Source: JBBDIM01 sp040880405 (lineage in GTDB: Bacteria > Planctomycetota > Planctomycetia > Pirellulales > Pirellulaceae). Taken from it: a stretch of 55,120 nt of DNA. Every line of letters begins with the position of its first letter. The first letter of the stretch is position 1. Under the pieces are notes generated by a model. That model saw only the letters and a list, made by a program, of their open reading frames with translations, did not search any database and was not told the origin of the DNA. This document shows, piece by piece, positions 24,482-33,124 of the stretch. The position numbers were made by a program, and so were the translations under genes. Location: the NCBI GenBank assembly GCA_040880405.1, contig JBBDIM010000002.1, forward strand, positions 1 to 55,120, read 5' to 3'.

Positions 24482-25441
24482 CTAGTTACCTCCGAGCGGC
24501 ATACCGTCGTTGCGTGTTCCCATACCCCGATAGGTTGCCAAATCCATGGTCTCGCTATGAAAGCTGACCGAGCCATCGGCAAACGCCATGTGGCAGCCCC
24601 CTGGATGCCAGCTACCGAACGCTCGCGTGTGCGTCCCCAGGTAGAGCGAGTGCGCGGAACTGCCGTTGGCACCAACCCACGGCTTGGACGAATCGAAATC
24701 GACCTGCGGATTGTTGATGGAATCGATCGCCGCGGCGAGGGTAATGACGTGTTCGCTGCTTCCCGTGCGGATACTTGAGGCCCAACTGAACCAGTTGTTG
24801 TGCTGCGTGGTTTGGGGAGTGGAAAACCAGCGGCTCTCTCCGATCAAAAACGTATTGCTTGTGCCATCCTTGATATCCGCAAATCGCACGCGCCCATTCG
24901 TGACAAGCACGCCGTTCGAAAATCGCACGCGTTGATTGGCAACCGGACCACTCAGACATTCCGCGTCGTCTTCCACACCTCCCCCTTGCACGCCCATGTA
25001 ACTGAGACCGGGAACCTCGGCATTGAACGCGGGTTCCGACGGGCACTGGTAGTTCATCAACGGCTGACGCTGCGGTGCCGGGCTGCCACTGCTGATCAGA
25101 CTGCTGTAGTGGGTGACGTTTTGGAACTGATCATAAAGCGCCGTGGCCTCCAAATACGGCAGGATCGCCACACCCCAAGGCGTGCTATGCACGCCGCCGT
25201 TGGCCTTACATGAGGCGTTCTCGACAATCGCTCCGCTGGGAAACACGCGATGCGACGACTCGTAGTTGTGGTTGGCTAAAGCGATCTGTCGCATTTGATT
25301 GCTGCATTGCATTCGCCGCGCCGCCTCGCGCGCTTGCTGCACCGCCGGCAGCAGCAACGCGACGAGAACGCCGATGATCGCGATCACAACCAGCAATTCC
25401 ACCAGCGTAAACCCCCGCCTTTGATTTTGAATCCCGTTCAT
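24482..25441 (-). CDS. DUF1559 pilin-like exported protein
   Basis: A 319-residue protein. Start ATG 25441 (MNGIQNQRRGFTLVELLVVI) with a GGGAGAG site upstream; longer starts from 25546 add no family sequence. The N-terminus is a type IV pilin/pseudopilin prepilin sequence: RRG/FTLVE cleavage context and a long hydrophobic helix, then QQAREAARRMQCSNQMRQIA. The C-terminal DUF1559 segment HPGGCHMAFADGSVSFHSET is complete. These proteins are abundant in planctomycetes with unknown function. As first gene of the seven-gene run it may provide a surface or periplasmic fibre-like scaffold. It is divergent from the regulator at 25878. Confidence 0.93.
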   Translation of the reverse strand: MNGIQNQRRGFTLVELLVVIAIIGVLVALLLPAVQQAREAARRMQCSNQMRQIALANHNYESSHRVFPSGAIVENASCKANGGVHSTPWGVAILPYLEATALYDQFQNVTHYSSLISSGSPAPQRQPLMNYQCPSEPAFNAEVPGLSYMGVQGGGVEDDAECLSGPVANQRVRFSNGVLVTNGRVRFADIKDGTSNTFLIGESRWFSTPQTTQHNNWFSWASSIRTGSSEHVITLAAAIDSINNPQVDFDSSKPWVGANGSSAHSLYLGTHTRAFGSWHPGGCHMAFADGSVSFHSETMDLATYRGMGTRNDGMPLGGN

Positions 25442-25877
25442 CCTTATTCTCTCCCTTGCCTGAAAAAAGTATCGAATCTGTGGTGACAATCGAGATTTTA
25501 CGACGCTCTTCGACGCCGCAAGACCCCCTGACATTACCTCGCTCATCGGCCTGATCGCCTCGGGGAAATCGCTGCTTGTGGGGTTGAGTTAAGCGCACTA
25601 AGAGCATCCTCGGATCGCCCATGTCGAAAAAAATCAAGCTGGCGACCGGAAGAACGGAGTTGGCACGCTTGTTGAGAAAGCATTAACATTCAACGATTCC
25701 ACGAATGTAAGATCAGAGATAGAAGAGGTTCGATTTCACGCAATTGCCAATAAATGGTTTTTCGTGAAATTTTCAACTAACCCATCTTAGCATGGCTGAG
25801 ATGAGTTCAGTAAGCTTGATGATGATTCGCGTAAACCGGCGCGTTCAAATGCGTGAAACCCCCATAGGCTCCGTATC
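25442..25877. promoter_or_regulatory. Intergenic region between divergent operon and FCD-AraC regulator
   Basis: The 436 bases separate the seven-gene run (minus) from its likely regulator (plus) and must carry both promoters and the regulator's sites. It is noticeably richer in A and T from 25630 to 25790 than the coding DNA around it. No operator repeat or -35/-10 pair could be assigned with confidence. Confidence 0.4.
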
Positions 25878-26672
25878 ATGCTCGACTTTGTTACCCTGAC
25901 CCCGATGCGATCCGTCACGCAAATGCGAGCAGTAATCGATGGCTTCGCCGCGCGCTGCGCCGCTCGGCGCACGGCCGAAGGAGCCTCCGCCAAACCGTTG
26001 CTCGACGCGTTCAAAGAAATGCAAACGGCTGCTCGCGCCGGCGATTACGAACAGTTCATCCGTATCGATCGGCAACTCCACTTGACGATCGTCGATCTCG
26101 CCGCGGTCGATGGCCTACGCGACGTATGGCTCACGTGCGCAAGGTATCAGGAATCGTTCCGGATCGAATCGTTGCGTGCATGTTGGCCGAATCTGGACGT
26201 CTTGTTTGAAGCGCATCGACGACTCGTCGATGCCATTTGCGAGGGTGATTTACGCGCCGCCGAGGAAGCGGCCCAATCGCATCTTGACGCCATCTGGTAT
26301 CGGCTCGCTGAGAGCCAGGGGGATAAGTCGCTGCCGGACAATCCACTCGATCGCGCCTGCGCCTACATTGCCTTTCACCTCCATGAGCCGTTACGGCTGA
26401 CATTCCTAGCGGAGTATGTATCGCGCGTTAGTCCGGGGCACTTGGCTCGTCGGTTTCGCGAGGAGCGGAATATGAGCTATACGGAATATGTTTGCGAATT
26501 GCGGATGCAGAAAGCCGCCAGAATGCTGTCGGACAGCGCGCAATCGATCGGTAAGATCGCGGCGGATGTCGGGTATAAGGATGCGGCCCGATTCGCCAAC
26601 CATTTCCGCCGCCACTTTGAGATCACGCCGCGAGAATACCGAAAACGATTCTCAAGGTATCCGCGTGGCTAA
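25878..26672 (+). CDS. Fusion regulator: FCD ligand domain plus AraC-type DNA-binding domain
   Basis: A 264-residue protein that joins two parts usually found apart. Residues about 10-150 form an FCD domain (C-terminal ligand domain of FadR/GntR regulators), with the metal triad visible as DRQLH, then EAHRRLVDAI and QSHLDAIWYRL. Residues about 160-264 are an AraC-type double helix-turn-helix: ACAYIAFHLHEPLRLTFLAE, HLARRFREERNMSYTEYVCE, IGKIAADVGYKDAARFANHF and the ending ITPREYRKRF. The usual N-terminal GntR winged helix is missing; an in-frame TGA lies just upstream of ATG 25878. It faces the seven-gene run and probably controls it in response to a carboxylate-like ligand. Confidence 0.85.
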   Translation: MLDFVTLTPMRSVTQMRAVIDGFAARCAARRTAEGASAKPLLDAFKEMQTAARAGDYEQFIRIDRQLHLTIVDLAAVDGLRDVWLTCARYQESFRIESLRACWPNLDVLFEAHRRLVDAICEGDLRAAEEAAQSHLDAIWYRLAESQGDKSLPDNPLDRACAYIAFHLHEPLRLTFLAEYVSRVSPGHLARRFREERNMSYTEYVCELRMQKAARMLSDSAQSIGKIAADVGYKDAARFANHFRRHFEITPREYRKRFSRYPRG

Positions 26673-26681
26673 AAGAAATCC

Positions 26682-26701
26682 AAGGTAGCCTATCCTTTTT
26701 T
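26682..26701 (+). terminator. Possible terminator after the regulator gene
   Basis: AAGGTAG and CTATCCTT pair with one bulge, and the second arm runs into six T residues (26696-26701). It lies 10 bases after the regulator stop, before the convergent aldolase gene. Stem is short, so support is modest. Confidence 0.4.
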
Positions 26702-26811
26702 CGCCGAGGCGGTTCGGAGTCATTGGTCGATCGAAAATCCGCGCTCCAGAGGGCATGCGTGATGCCACTGTGGGCAACGCCTAAGGATAGTTTTGGCAGT
26801 TCAAGTGGGGG

Positions 26812-27750
26812 TTAGTCTTCGGACGGGCCAGGTTTTGGCAGGGCACTCTGGACGTCGAAAGGCAGGCCGTTATCGAGGCCAACCGCGAGGAACTGGAAGC
26901 CTTGCTTCACGCGTTTGTTGACATCGGCGGCATTGGTGAGTAATCCACACGGTACGCCGCTTTCTTTTGAAGCCGAAACAATAGCCGCAAGGGCTTGCTC
27001 GAACTGCGGGCTTCCCTTATCCACTCCGAGTGAAAATGCGAGATCCGAGGGGCCGACGAAAAGGCCTCCGATCCCTGGTGTTTTCGCAATCTCACGACAG
27101 TTCTTTACGGCTTCTTCGGTTTCGATCATGACCCATACCACTAATTCGCCTTGGGGATCTAAGGGCCAGACATCGGCGCGGGCCGCATATTCTTCCGGTG
27201 CCAACCCCCAGTATCGAGCAGCTCTCCGATAGCCGACCCCTCGTTTTCCCTGCGGTTCGTAGTCCTCTGCATCTCGCTTTTGCGGAAAACGGCAAGCCCT
27301 GACGACGGCCAATGCTTGTTCAGCCGTGTCGACGTGCGGCACCACGACACCCATCGCGCCGACATCGAGAACTTGCTTGATTTGGTGGTCAACCGGTTCG
27401 CGACCAGAAGCCGGAATACGAGCCAAGGGAACAACACGCGGTTGTAAACTCATCGTCTTGAGTATCTCTCGCTTGTTGACCATTCCCAACAGATAGTTCT
27501 CCAGTCGAGTCACGTCATAGGGACTATGCTCCAGATCAATGATCACGAAGTCGAGCGAACTGTCAGCAACCGTCGCGCCCGAATGAGCGTTGATATTCTG
27601 CGAAAACATGCCAAATGCGGGAGTCTTCGCTTCCATCATCTCGATCAAGCGATTCAATCGAGGGCCATTTTGAGGAGCCGTTTGAGCTACCAATTCATTG
27701 GCGTATCCAAGAAGCAGTAGTCCAACGGTGAAAATAACAGTGCGTGCCAT
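26812..27750 (-). CDS. HpcH/HpaI-family aldolase with signal peptide
   Basis: A 312-residue aldolase of the HpcH/HpaI (2-dehydro-3-deoxyglucarate aldolase-like) family. Catalytic features are all visible: DFVIIDLEHSPYD with the His, VPLARIPASG with the Arg, GVVVPHVDTAEQA, the metal-binding Glu in VWVMIETEEAV, and GLFVGPSDLAFSLG with the metal Asp. Unusually, it begins with a hydrophobic secretion signal: MARTVIFTVGLLLLGYANEL then a VAQ-type cleavage site. That favours ATG 27750 over one at 27780, and export to the periplasm. Neither start has a clear ribosome-binding site. It is the last gene of the run led by DUF1559, sigma factor and FecR genes. Confidence 0.87.
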   Translation of the reverse strand: MARTVIFTVGLLLLGYANELVAQTAPQNGPRLNRLIEMMEAKTPAFGMFSQNINAHSGATVADSSLDFVIIDLEHSPYDVTRLENYLLGMVNKREILKTMSLQPRVVPLARIPASGREPVDHQIKQVLDVGAMGVVVPHVDTAEQALAVVRACRFPQKRDAEDYEPQGKRGVGYRRAARYWGLAPEEYAARADVWPLDPQGELVVWVMIETEEAVKNCREIAKTPGIGGLFVGPSDLAFSLGVDKGSPQFEQALAAIVSASKESGVPCGLLTNAADVNKRVKQGFQFLAVGLDNGLPFDVQSALPKPGPSED

Positions 27751-27801
27751 CGAGGAGCCTGTAACGGGTGAAGGATGCATGAAGCGGAAAACGACCTTTG
27801 C

Positions 27802-29124
27802 TTAGATGAAAAGTTCTGAAATAGCCCGTCCACCATCGGTAACTGGGATTGGGCGGTCTCCGTCGTACAGATATTTCTGGTAATCGACTTGTATGCTGGC
27901 GAGGATCGTGGCGAACAGATCCGGCACACTGACGGGCGAAGAAACAATCTTCTGAGACAGTTCGTCCGTTTCTCCCCAGGCACCGCGATGCTGGAGGCCT
28001 CCCCCTGCCAGAACGCAAGTAAAAGCACGTTGCTGATGACCGCGTCCCCCGCCGCTATCGAATTCAGGCGGTCTTCCAAATTCCGTCGTGACGGCGACGA
28101 GTGTCTTGTCGAGCATCTTCTTCTCTTCGAGGTCGAGAATCAACGTCGCAAGGGCACTATCGAGTTCCTGAATTAGCTTGTGCTGCTCAAGAATGCCCTT
28201 GTTATGAACATCCCATCCAACCCCATTGAGAAAGTTGAGATTGTGGGACACCTCGACGAAGCGGACACCGCTTTCGACGAGTCTGCGGCTCAACAGACAA
28301 CGCTGTCCAAATTCGCCTCCATACTGGTTTCGTAGTTCGGCAGGTTCTCGTTCCAGGTCGAATACACGGCCGAATTTGGGGCCACTCAACTGAATGCTCT
28401 GCTCGATGGCTTCTTCGTAGTCACGCAATTTCGCGTCATCAAGGTTTCGCGCATTCTCTCGTAAGGTCGCCAGTAGCGACTGCCGCCGATTTTGTCGCGA
28501 GACGGCGATTCCATCCGGACGAGATAGGCCAACGGGGCCCTCGTTCGTGTTGGTGAGATACAAGTAATTGGCTCGTGCACCAAGAAAGCCGGAACTTCGT
28601 GCGACATTCGGATAGCCGATGAGGACATAGGGAGGCGAAATATCGCTCGCCCCCCCTCGTTCGTGCGCGATGAGTGAGCCCAACGAAGGGTAGGTGACGG
28701 TACCGCTGGTCGCGCGTCCGGTATGCATTTCATTCGTCGCAGCCGCATGTTCGCTGACGCGATGATGTACCGTCCGAATAGCCGTTATGCGATCCATTAG
28801 CTTGGCAACCTGGGGCAAATGTTCGCAAACTTGAACGCCCGGCACGGCCGTATCGATGGAATCGTAATAGGCACCAGGCTGCTTTTTCTTGACATCCCCC
28901 TTGCGTTTGGGGTCAAAGGTATCAATTTGTCCCATGCCCCCACCCAGCCAAATCGAAATGACGTGTTCGGCCTGTCCTCTAACCAAAGTAGACGGGAATG
29001 TCGCAAGGGAAACCCGCGGAACGGCCAAACCACAGGCAGTGGCGGCGATCCCAGCCAGATATTCTCTGCGGGTTAGGGAAGAAGTTGTGGCAGTGGAAAA
29101 CGGTAGCCGCGGATCGATCTTCAT
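27802..29124 (-). CDS. DUF1501 exported protein (second copy)
   Basis: A 440-residue DUF1501 protein. ATG 29124 (MKIDPRLPFSTATTSSLTRR) has GGAAG about 9 bases upstream; a TTG 15 bases earlier is possible but weaker. The Tat-like motif LTRREYLAGIAATACGLAVP sits near residue 18. Family segments are ISIWLGGGMGQIDTFDPKRK, LPQVAKLMDRITAIRTVHHR, LLSRRLVESGVRFVEVSHNL and VAVTTEFGRPPEFDSGGGRG. Compared with the copies at 18007 and 37237 it is shorter and more divergent. It follows the LamG-PSCyt-PSD1 gene by 96 bases and precedes the exported aldolase. Extracytoplasmic; activity unknown. Confidence 0.92.
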   Translation of the reverse strand: MKIDPRLPFSTATTSSLTRREYLAGIAATACGLAVPRVSLATFPSTLVRGQAEHVISIWLGGGMGQIDTFDPKRKGDVKKKQPGAYYDSIDTAVPGVQVCEHLPQVAKLMDRITAIRTVHHRVSEHAAATNEMHTGRATSGTVTYPSLGSLIAHERGGASDISPPYVLIGYPNVARSSGFLGARANYLYLTNTNEGPVGLSRPDGIAVSRQNRRQSLLATLRENARNLDDAKLRDYEEAIEQSIQLSGPKFGRVFDLEREPAELRNQYGGEFGQRCLLSRRLVESGVRFVEVSHNLNFLNGVGWDVHNKGILEQHKLIQELDSALATLILDLEEKKMLDKTLVAVTTEFGRPPEFDSGGGRGHQQRAFTCVLAGGGLQHRGAWGETDELSQKIVSSPVSVPDLFATILASIQVDYQKYLYDGDRPIPVTDGGRAISELFI

Positions 29125-29220
29125 GAGCTTCACTTCCAATTGAAATGTCTGAATGAGTCTTTCCTGAATAACATCGACTCAGGAACGGGGAGAGCTTAGC
29201 GCTGTCACCGATGTACGTAA

Positions 29221-32200
29221 TTAGGGAACCCAAACAAATTCTGGATGGTTGACCAAACTCCACACAACATCTTCAAATCGTTCACGCCACTCTGCTCGCA
29301 GCCGGGGATCTTCCGGTGGCCCTTGGCGAAGACGTTCTTCATTTTTGGTTTGAATCGTGTTCGCCTCCGATTGGGCATGATTGAACCAAGTCACCTTGGG
29401 AAGTTGCGGTAGTTCGGGAACCGGCTGTATTTCGTCGTCCGGAACACGCCGTTGACTGAAACCAGGAGCAATGACCGCCACACAAGCCTCTCGTTCCTCG
29501 GGGCTGGGGGACCGGCTCAGGACCTGCCGGAACAGGACGTCGACCAATTGTTCGGCCGACTCCGCGCGGATCGCCAGTTCAGCCAACGGACTATCGATCG
29601 ACGCTCGGGTGAGGTTGGTCGTGAGGACGCTGTTGGCGAGTATGCCCGGCTGAAGCACGTTGGGATCTTGATTGCGCTGGGCGACCGGTTCCTGTCTTGC
29701 CCCTTTCCAGCCGAACACCTCGAGCATGTCCATGATCATCCGATTGCGTGGCAACGAGAGGCTGGGGCGATCTCGCTCGTTCTTCAAGTCCGCCAACATC
29801 CAAGCTCTTGTGGGGCTGCCCAAATTCAAGCGATCATCCATGGTCGTTCGTCCCTCTGGATCAAATGAAAGCGTTTCCGCTTCGAACGGTGAGCAAGTGG
29901 CAACGTGCAGGGAATCAACGACCTGCTCGGCCGTTAAACGGCGACGATCCGGCGCATTGAAGTAACGGGACTCGGCCGGAACGTTGGCGTTTTGACCTAC
30001 GGGCACTCGTTGGTACGCTGCGGACGACATGATCAATTGCAGAATATGTCGTTCGTCGTAACCATGCGAGACAAACTCAGCAGCCAGCCAATCCAGCAGC
30101 TCGGGATGGCTGATCTCTTGCCCTTCCCAGTCGTGGACTGGTTCCACAAAGCCTGCTCCCATGAGACGTTTCCAGAAATGGTTCACCACGACTCGCGAGA
30201 AGCGTCGGTTCTCAGGCGAGGTAATCAAGGCGGCCAATCGCTCTCGGGAATCGTTGGGGTCATGAACCACTGAATCGATGCCGTCGTCATCTTTCGCCCC
30301 CGTTTCCTCGGCAAAAGGCCAAGATGGTTGAATGGACTGATTCGGTTTGATGGAAACCTTAATCAGAGATTCACGCGTTTGCTTATCAAAAAACGCAGCG
30401 GGCACTCGGCTCGACGTGGGTACCTTTAACGGCTTGCGGTTGAGCATGGCCGCCAACGCGTAGAGATCGTGTTGCGTCGAGCTATGGTAGGGAGAATCGT
30501 GGCAGCGAGCGCATTTCAATTCAATTCCCATAAATGCGGACGCTAGAATGTGCCCCTTGGCTGCGAAGGGGGAATCGTTGCCGCCGGCTAAAGCAAATCC
30601 GGCACTACCACCTTCATGGGCACTCCCGCGCATCATGACCAATTCCGTAACCATTCGATCCAGCGGTTTTTGATCTTGGAGGGATTCGTAAATAAACCAC
30701 CGGAATGGTCCGGTGCTGTTCAAGGTGGCGGAAATCAAGGACGGATTCTCCGCCAGCAAGTCCTGCCAGAAGCTCACCCAATGGTCCGCGACCCGCTTAT
30801 CCGCCACCATCCGCTCAATCCACTCGGACCGCTTTTCAGGATCTTCGCTGTTGACGAATTGATCGAGTTCCTCACGTGTCGGTGGCACCCCAATCGTGTC
30901 CAAGAACAAGCGGCGCAAGAAAGCGGCATCCTCGATCCGCCGGGGAAGTTCAACAGCGACCGCTTCACTCGGGCGTTCAGGCCAGGCGGCTCCCGAGAGA
31001 ATCCAATCCTTGATCAGCGAAACCTGCTCGGGGGTGAGGCCTTTGCCTGTCGGCGGCATTCGCGTGAATTCATCGTCCGTTTGAATTCGCGTCAGGAGTT
31101 CACTTTCGTGCGGATGTCCGGGAGTTACCGCGGGAGAGCCGGAATCGCCGCCGTTCAACATGGCTTCGCGCGTGTTGAGCCGTAATCCCCCCTGATCTTT
31201 CTCGCCATGGCAACGGAAACAGTGCTGGCGGAGAATCGGGAGGATTTTACCATGAAAATTCGCGGCATCGCTCGATTCTGAGCGCTGTTCGGCCGGTTGT
31301 GCATGCTGGATTTTTGTGAGGATAAACGCATCAATCGGATGGGTATCGGTTGGCCCCGCCACGCTCGGCACCGGGGGGGGCGGATTTTGCGCGATCCATT
31401 CTCGAGCGCGAGTGTGGCGATTGTCCCAAAAAGGATCTTCCGAAGCGGCAGCCTGTCGGCGAGTCGTCGCATCCAGATCCCTCAAATCCTGCTCAATTCG
31501 AGTTAACGTGCTTTGTGCCACCTCTTGCGTGAGCGACAAGCGATCTTGACCGGCAGGGCGTAGTATGTCGTACGATTGCCCGTCGGGTGTTTCGATCGCA
31601 ACACATACTTCGCCCGATTCGGTTCGTACGCCTCGTCCCCCGACGACTACCTCCAGAACCACACGGCACCGATGCTTCTGATCGGCCTCCTGCGTTTTAT
31701 CTGTCGATGGGACTTGAAATTCGGCGAACACTTCTTGCATGTTCCCTTGTCGAGGACGAACGCCCGGCAAGGGGGGCTGTGCCGGAGGATGGATCGGATT
31801 TCGGCCACCGTTATAGCGAACGGTGTCCGCCTTGGTCGTGGCTACCTTTTCCCCGTCGATCCACAGTCGGCTCAGTCCCCGAGCGCGCAGTAAAAGCTTC
31901 TGGGGACCAACCGGCAAGTCGACATCGCTAGCCATCCGCAGCAGTACCGGTGAATCCCACCTAGACCGAATTCCCCAATCGTCGTATGGCAAAGGAATCC
32001 GCGGCAACAGGAACGCATCTCCTTGCCAATGCAGTGTCGGTGCGGGGAGCGTCTCGCCGTAATGCAGCCATCCGGTGTGACGAGGGAACTGCTCCGTCAC
32101 GGAGTACAAAACGCGGCCAGCGGGAATTTCTCCCAGATCCGGCATTTGTTCGCTCGTGGGACCGGTGAGACGGGGACCACCTTCGCGATTGTACCTTGAT

Positions 32201-32991
32201 TCAATCTCTTGATCGCTCAATCTCGCCCGGTGGATCGCCACGCCATCCATCGAGCCATGAAAGCTAACGCTGGCTTTCCGGCCCATGGATGTCCCTAGCC
32301 ACACGTCGTCGTCATCGACAACCGGAGGATCGGTGGTGGGACCCGTCAAACCCCACTCGCCGTCGGTAGGAATACCATTGATCCATCCCCGCATGGAATC
32401 GGGGTTTCCAAATTCATAGGACAGGGCGACGTGATGCCAACCACTGGCAATCGTGAAGCCCGCGGTTGATCGCCAGCGATGCCATTGGGGTTCTTGTTTA
32501 TCGACACGTGTCGTGAACAGAAAGTCCAAATGGGCGACGGAGTTCTGGCCATACATCCGCAGAGACCAGTTCTGATTGGCATACTTTTCCTTCTGCATGC
32601 CAGTCCGTCCCTTGCTCACAACATACACTTGATTCCCGGAGGCGATACTCGTCGGGTTAACCCAAGCCTCGATGGTGATGGTCTCCCCGTTCTTGAATTG
32701 GAAATCCCCTTTTTCTCCGGCACCGAGGGCCAGCAGCGACGCGCCCTTGCCATCCAGATGGGCCGCTTGGTTGTCAGAGGATAAATCCGGAAACTCCGGG
32801 GACCGCGGCCCGGCCTGTCCGAACTTGACGGCTCCATAAGTCTTCAAGTCCTGCGTCGCAAGGCTCTGCGGCGATTCGGGATGATCGAATTGCCAGTGAG
32901 CGACCGGCTCTGCCTGGATTGTCCCTACCGCTGTGGCGCAAAATATAGCAATTGCTGTAATTGCCTTCGTATATATTGAGATGGGAATCAT
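29221..32991 (-). CDS. LamG-PSCyt1-DUF1549-DUF1553 giant exported protein
   Basis: A 1,256-residue protein. A signal peptide (AITAIAIFCATAVGTIQAEP) is followed by a LamG/concanavalin-like lectin domain at about residues 28-275 (VAHWQFDHPESPQSLATQDL, ETITIEAWVNPTSI, WHHVALSYEFG, DGVAIHRARLSDQEIESRYN). Residues up to about 560 are a beta-rich spacer of unknown type. PSCyt1 follows with the haem site CFRCHG near residue 592 and EFTRMPPTGKGLTPEQV, then DUF1549 (RRLFLDTIGVPPTREELDQF) and DUF1553 (VVVNHFWKRLMGAGFVEPVH). The lectin domain suggests glycan binding. It is 133 bases downstream of the FecR-like gene in a run headed by a sigma factor. Confidence 0.92.
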   Translation of the reverse strand: MIPISIYTKAITAIAIFCATAVGTIQAEPVAHWQFDHPESPQSLATQDLKTYGAVKFGQAGPRSPEFPDLSSDNQAAHLDGKGASLLALGAGEKGDFQFKNGETITIEAWVNPTSIASGNQVYVVSKGRTGMQKEKYANQNWSLRMYGQNSVAHLDFLFTTRVDKQEPQWHRWRSTAGFTIASGWHHVALSYEFGNPDSMRGWINGIPTDGEWGLTGPTTDPPVVDDDDVWLGTSMGRKASVSFHGSMDGVAIHRARLSDQEIESRYNREGGPRLTGPTSEQMPDLGEIPAGRVLYSVTEQFPRHTGWLHYGETLPAPTLHWQGDAFLLPRIPLPYDDWGIRSRWDSPVLLRMASDVDLPVGPQKLLLRARGLSRLWIDGEKVATTKADTVRYNGGRNPIHPPAQPPLPGVRPRQGNMQEVFAEFQVPSTDKTQEADQKHRCRVVLEVVVGGRGVRTESGEVCVAIETPDGQSYDILRPAGQDRLSLTQEVAQSTLTRIEQDLRDLDATTRRQAAASEDPFWDNRHTRAREWIAQNPPPPVPSVAGPTDTHPIDAFILTKIQHAQPAEQRSESSDAANFHGKILPILRQHCFRCHGEKDQGGLRLNTREAMLNGGDSGSPAVTPGHPHESELLTRIQTDDEFTRMPPTGKGLTPEQVSLIKDWILSGAAWPERPSEAVAVELPRRIEDAAFLRRLFLDTIGVPPTREELDQFVNSEDPEKRSEWIERMVADKRVADHWVSFWQDLLAENPSLISATLNSTGPFRWFIYESLQDQKPLDRMVTELVMMRGSAHEGGSAGFALAGGNDSPFAAKGHILASAFMGIELKCARCHDSPYHSSTQHDLYALAAMLNRKPLKVPTSSRVPAAFFDKQTRESLIKVSIKPNQSIQPSWPFAEETGAKDDDGIDSVVHDPNDSRERLAALITSPENRRFSRVVVNHFWKRLMGAGFVEPVHDWEGQEISHPELLDWLAAEFVSHGYDERHILQLIMSSAAYQRVPVGQNANVPAESRYFNAPDRRRLTAEQVVDSLHVATCSPFEAETLSFDPEGRTTMDDRLNLGSPTRAWMLADLKNERDRPSLSLPRNRMIMDMLEVFGWKGARQEPVAQRNQDPNVLQPGILANSVLTTNLTRASIDSPLAELAIRAESAEQLVDVLFRQVLSRSPSPEEREACVAVIAPGFSQRRVPDDEIQPVPELPQLPKVTWFNHAQSEANTIQTKNEERLRQGPPEDPRLRAEWRERFEDVVWSLVNHPEFVWVP

Positions 32992-33124
32992 GGCTCTCCT
33001 TGATTGAACTTCTCATTGCTGACAACGCACGCAAGTTTGCGCACGTTGCTTCGGTGGGCATTAAGCACTGAGATTCGAGTACTGGGTGGGTGACGCTAAG
33101 CGATTAAGCCTGCTTAGGGCCAAA

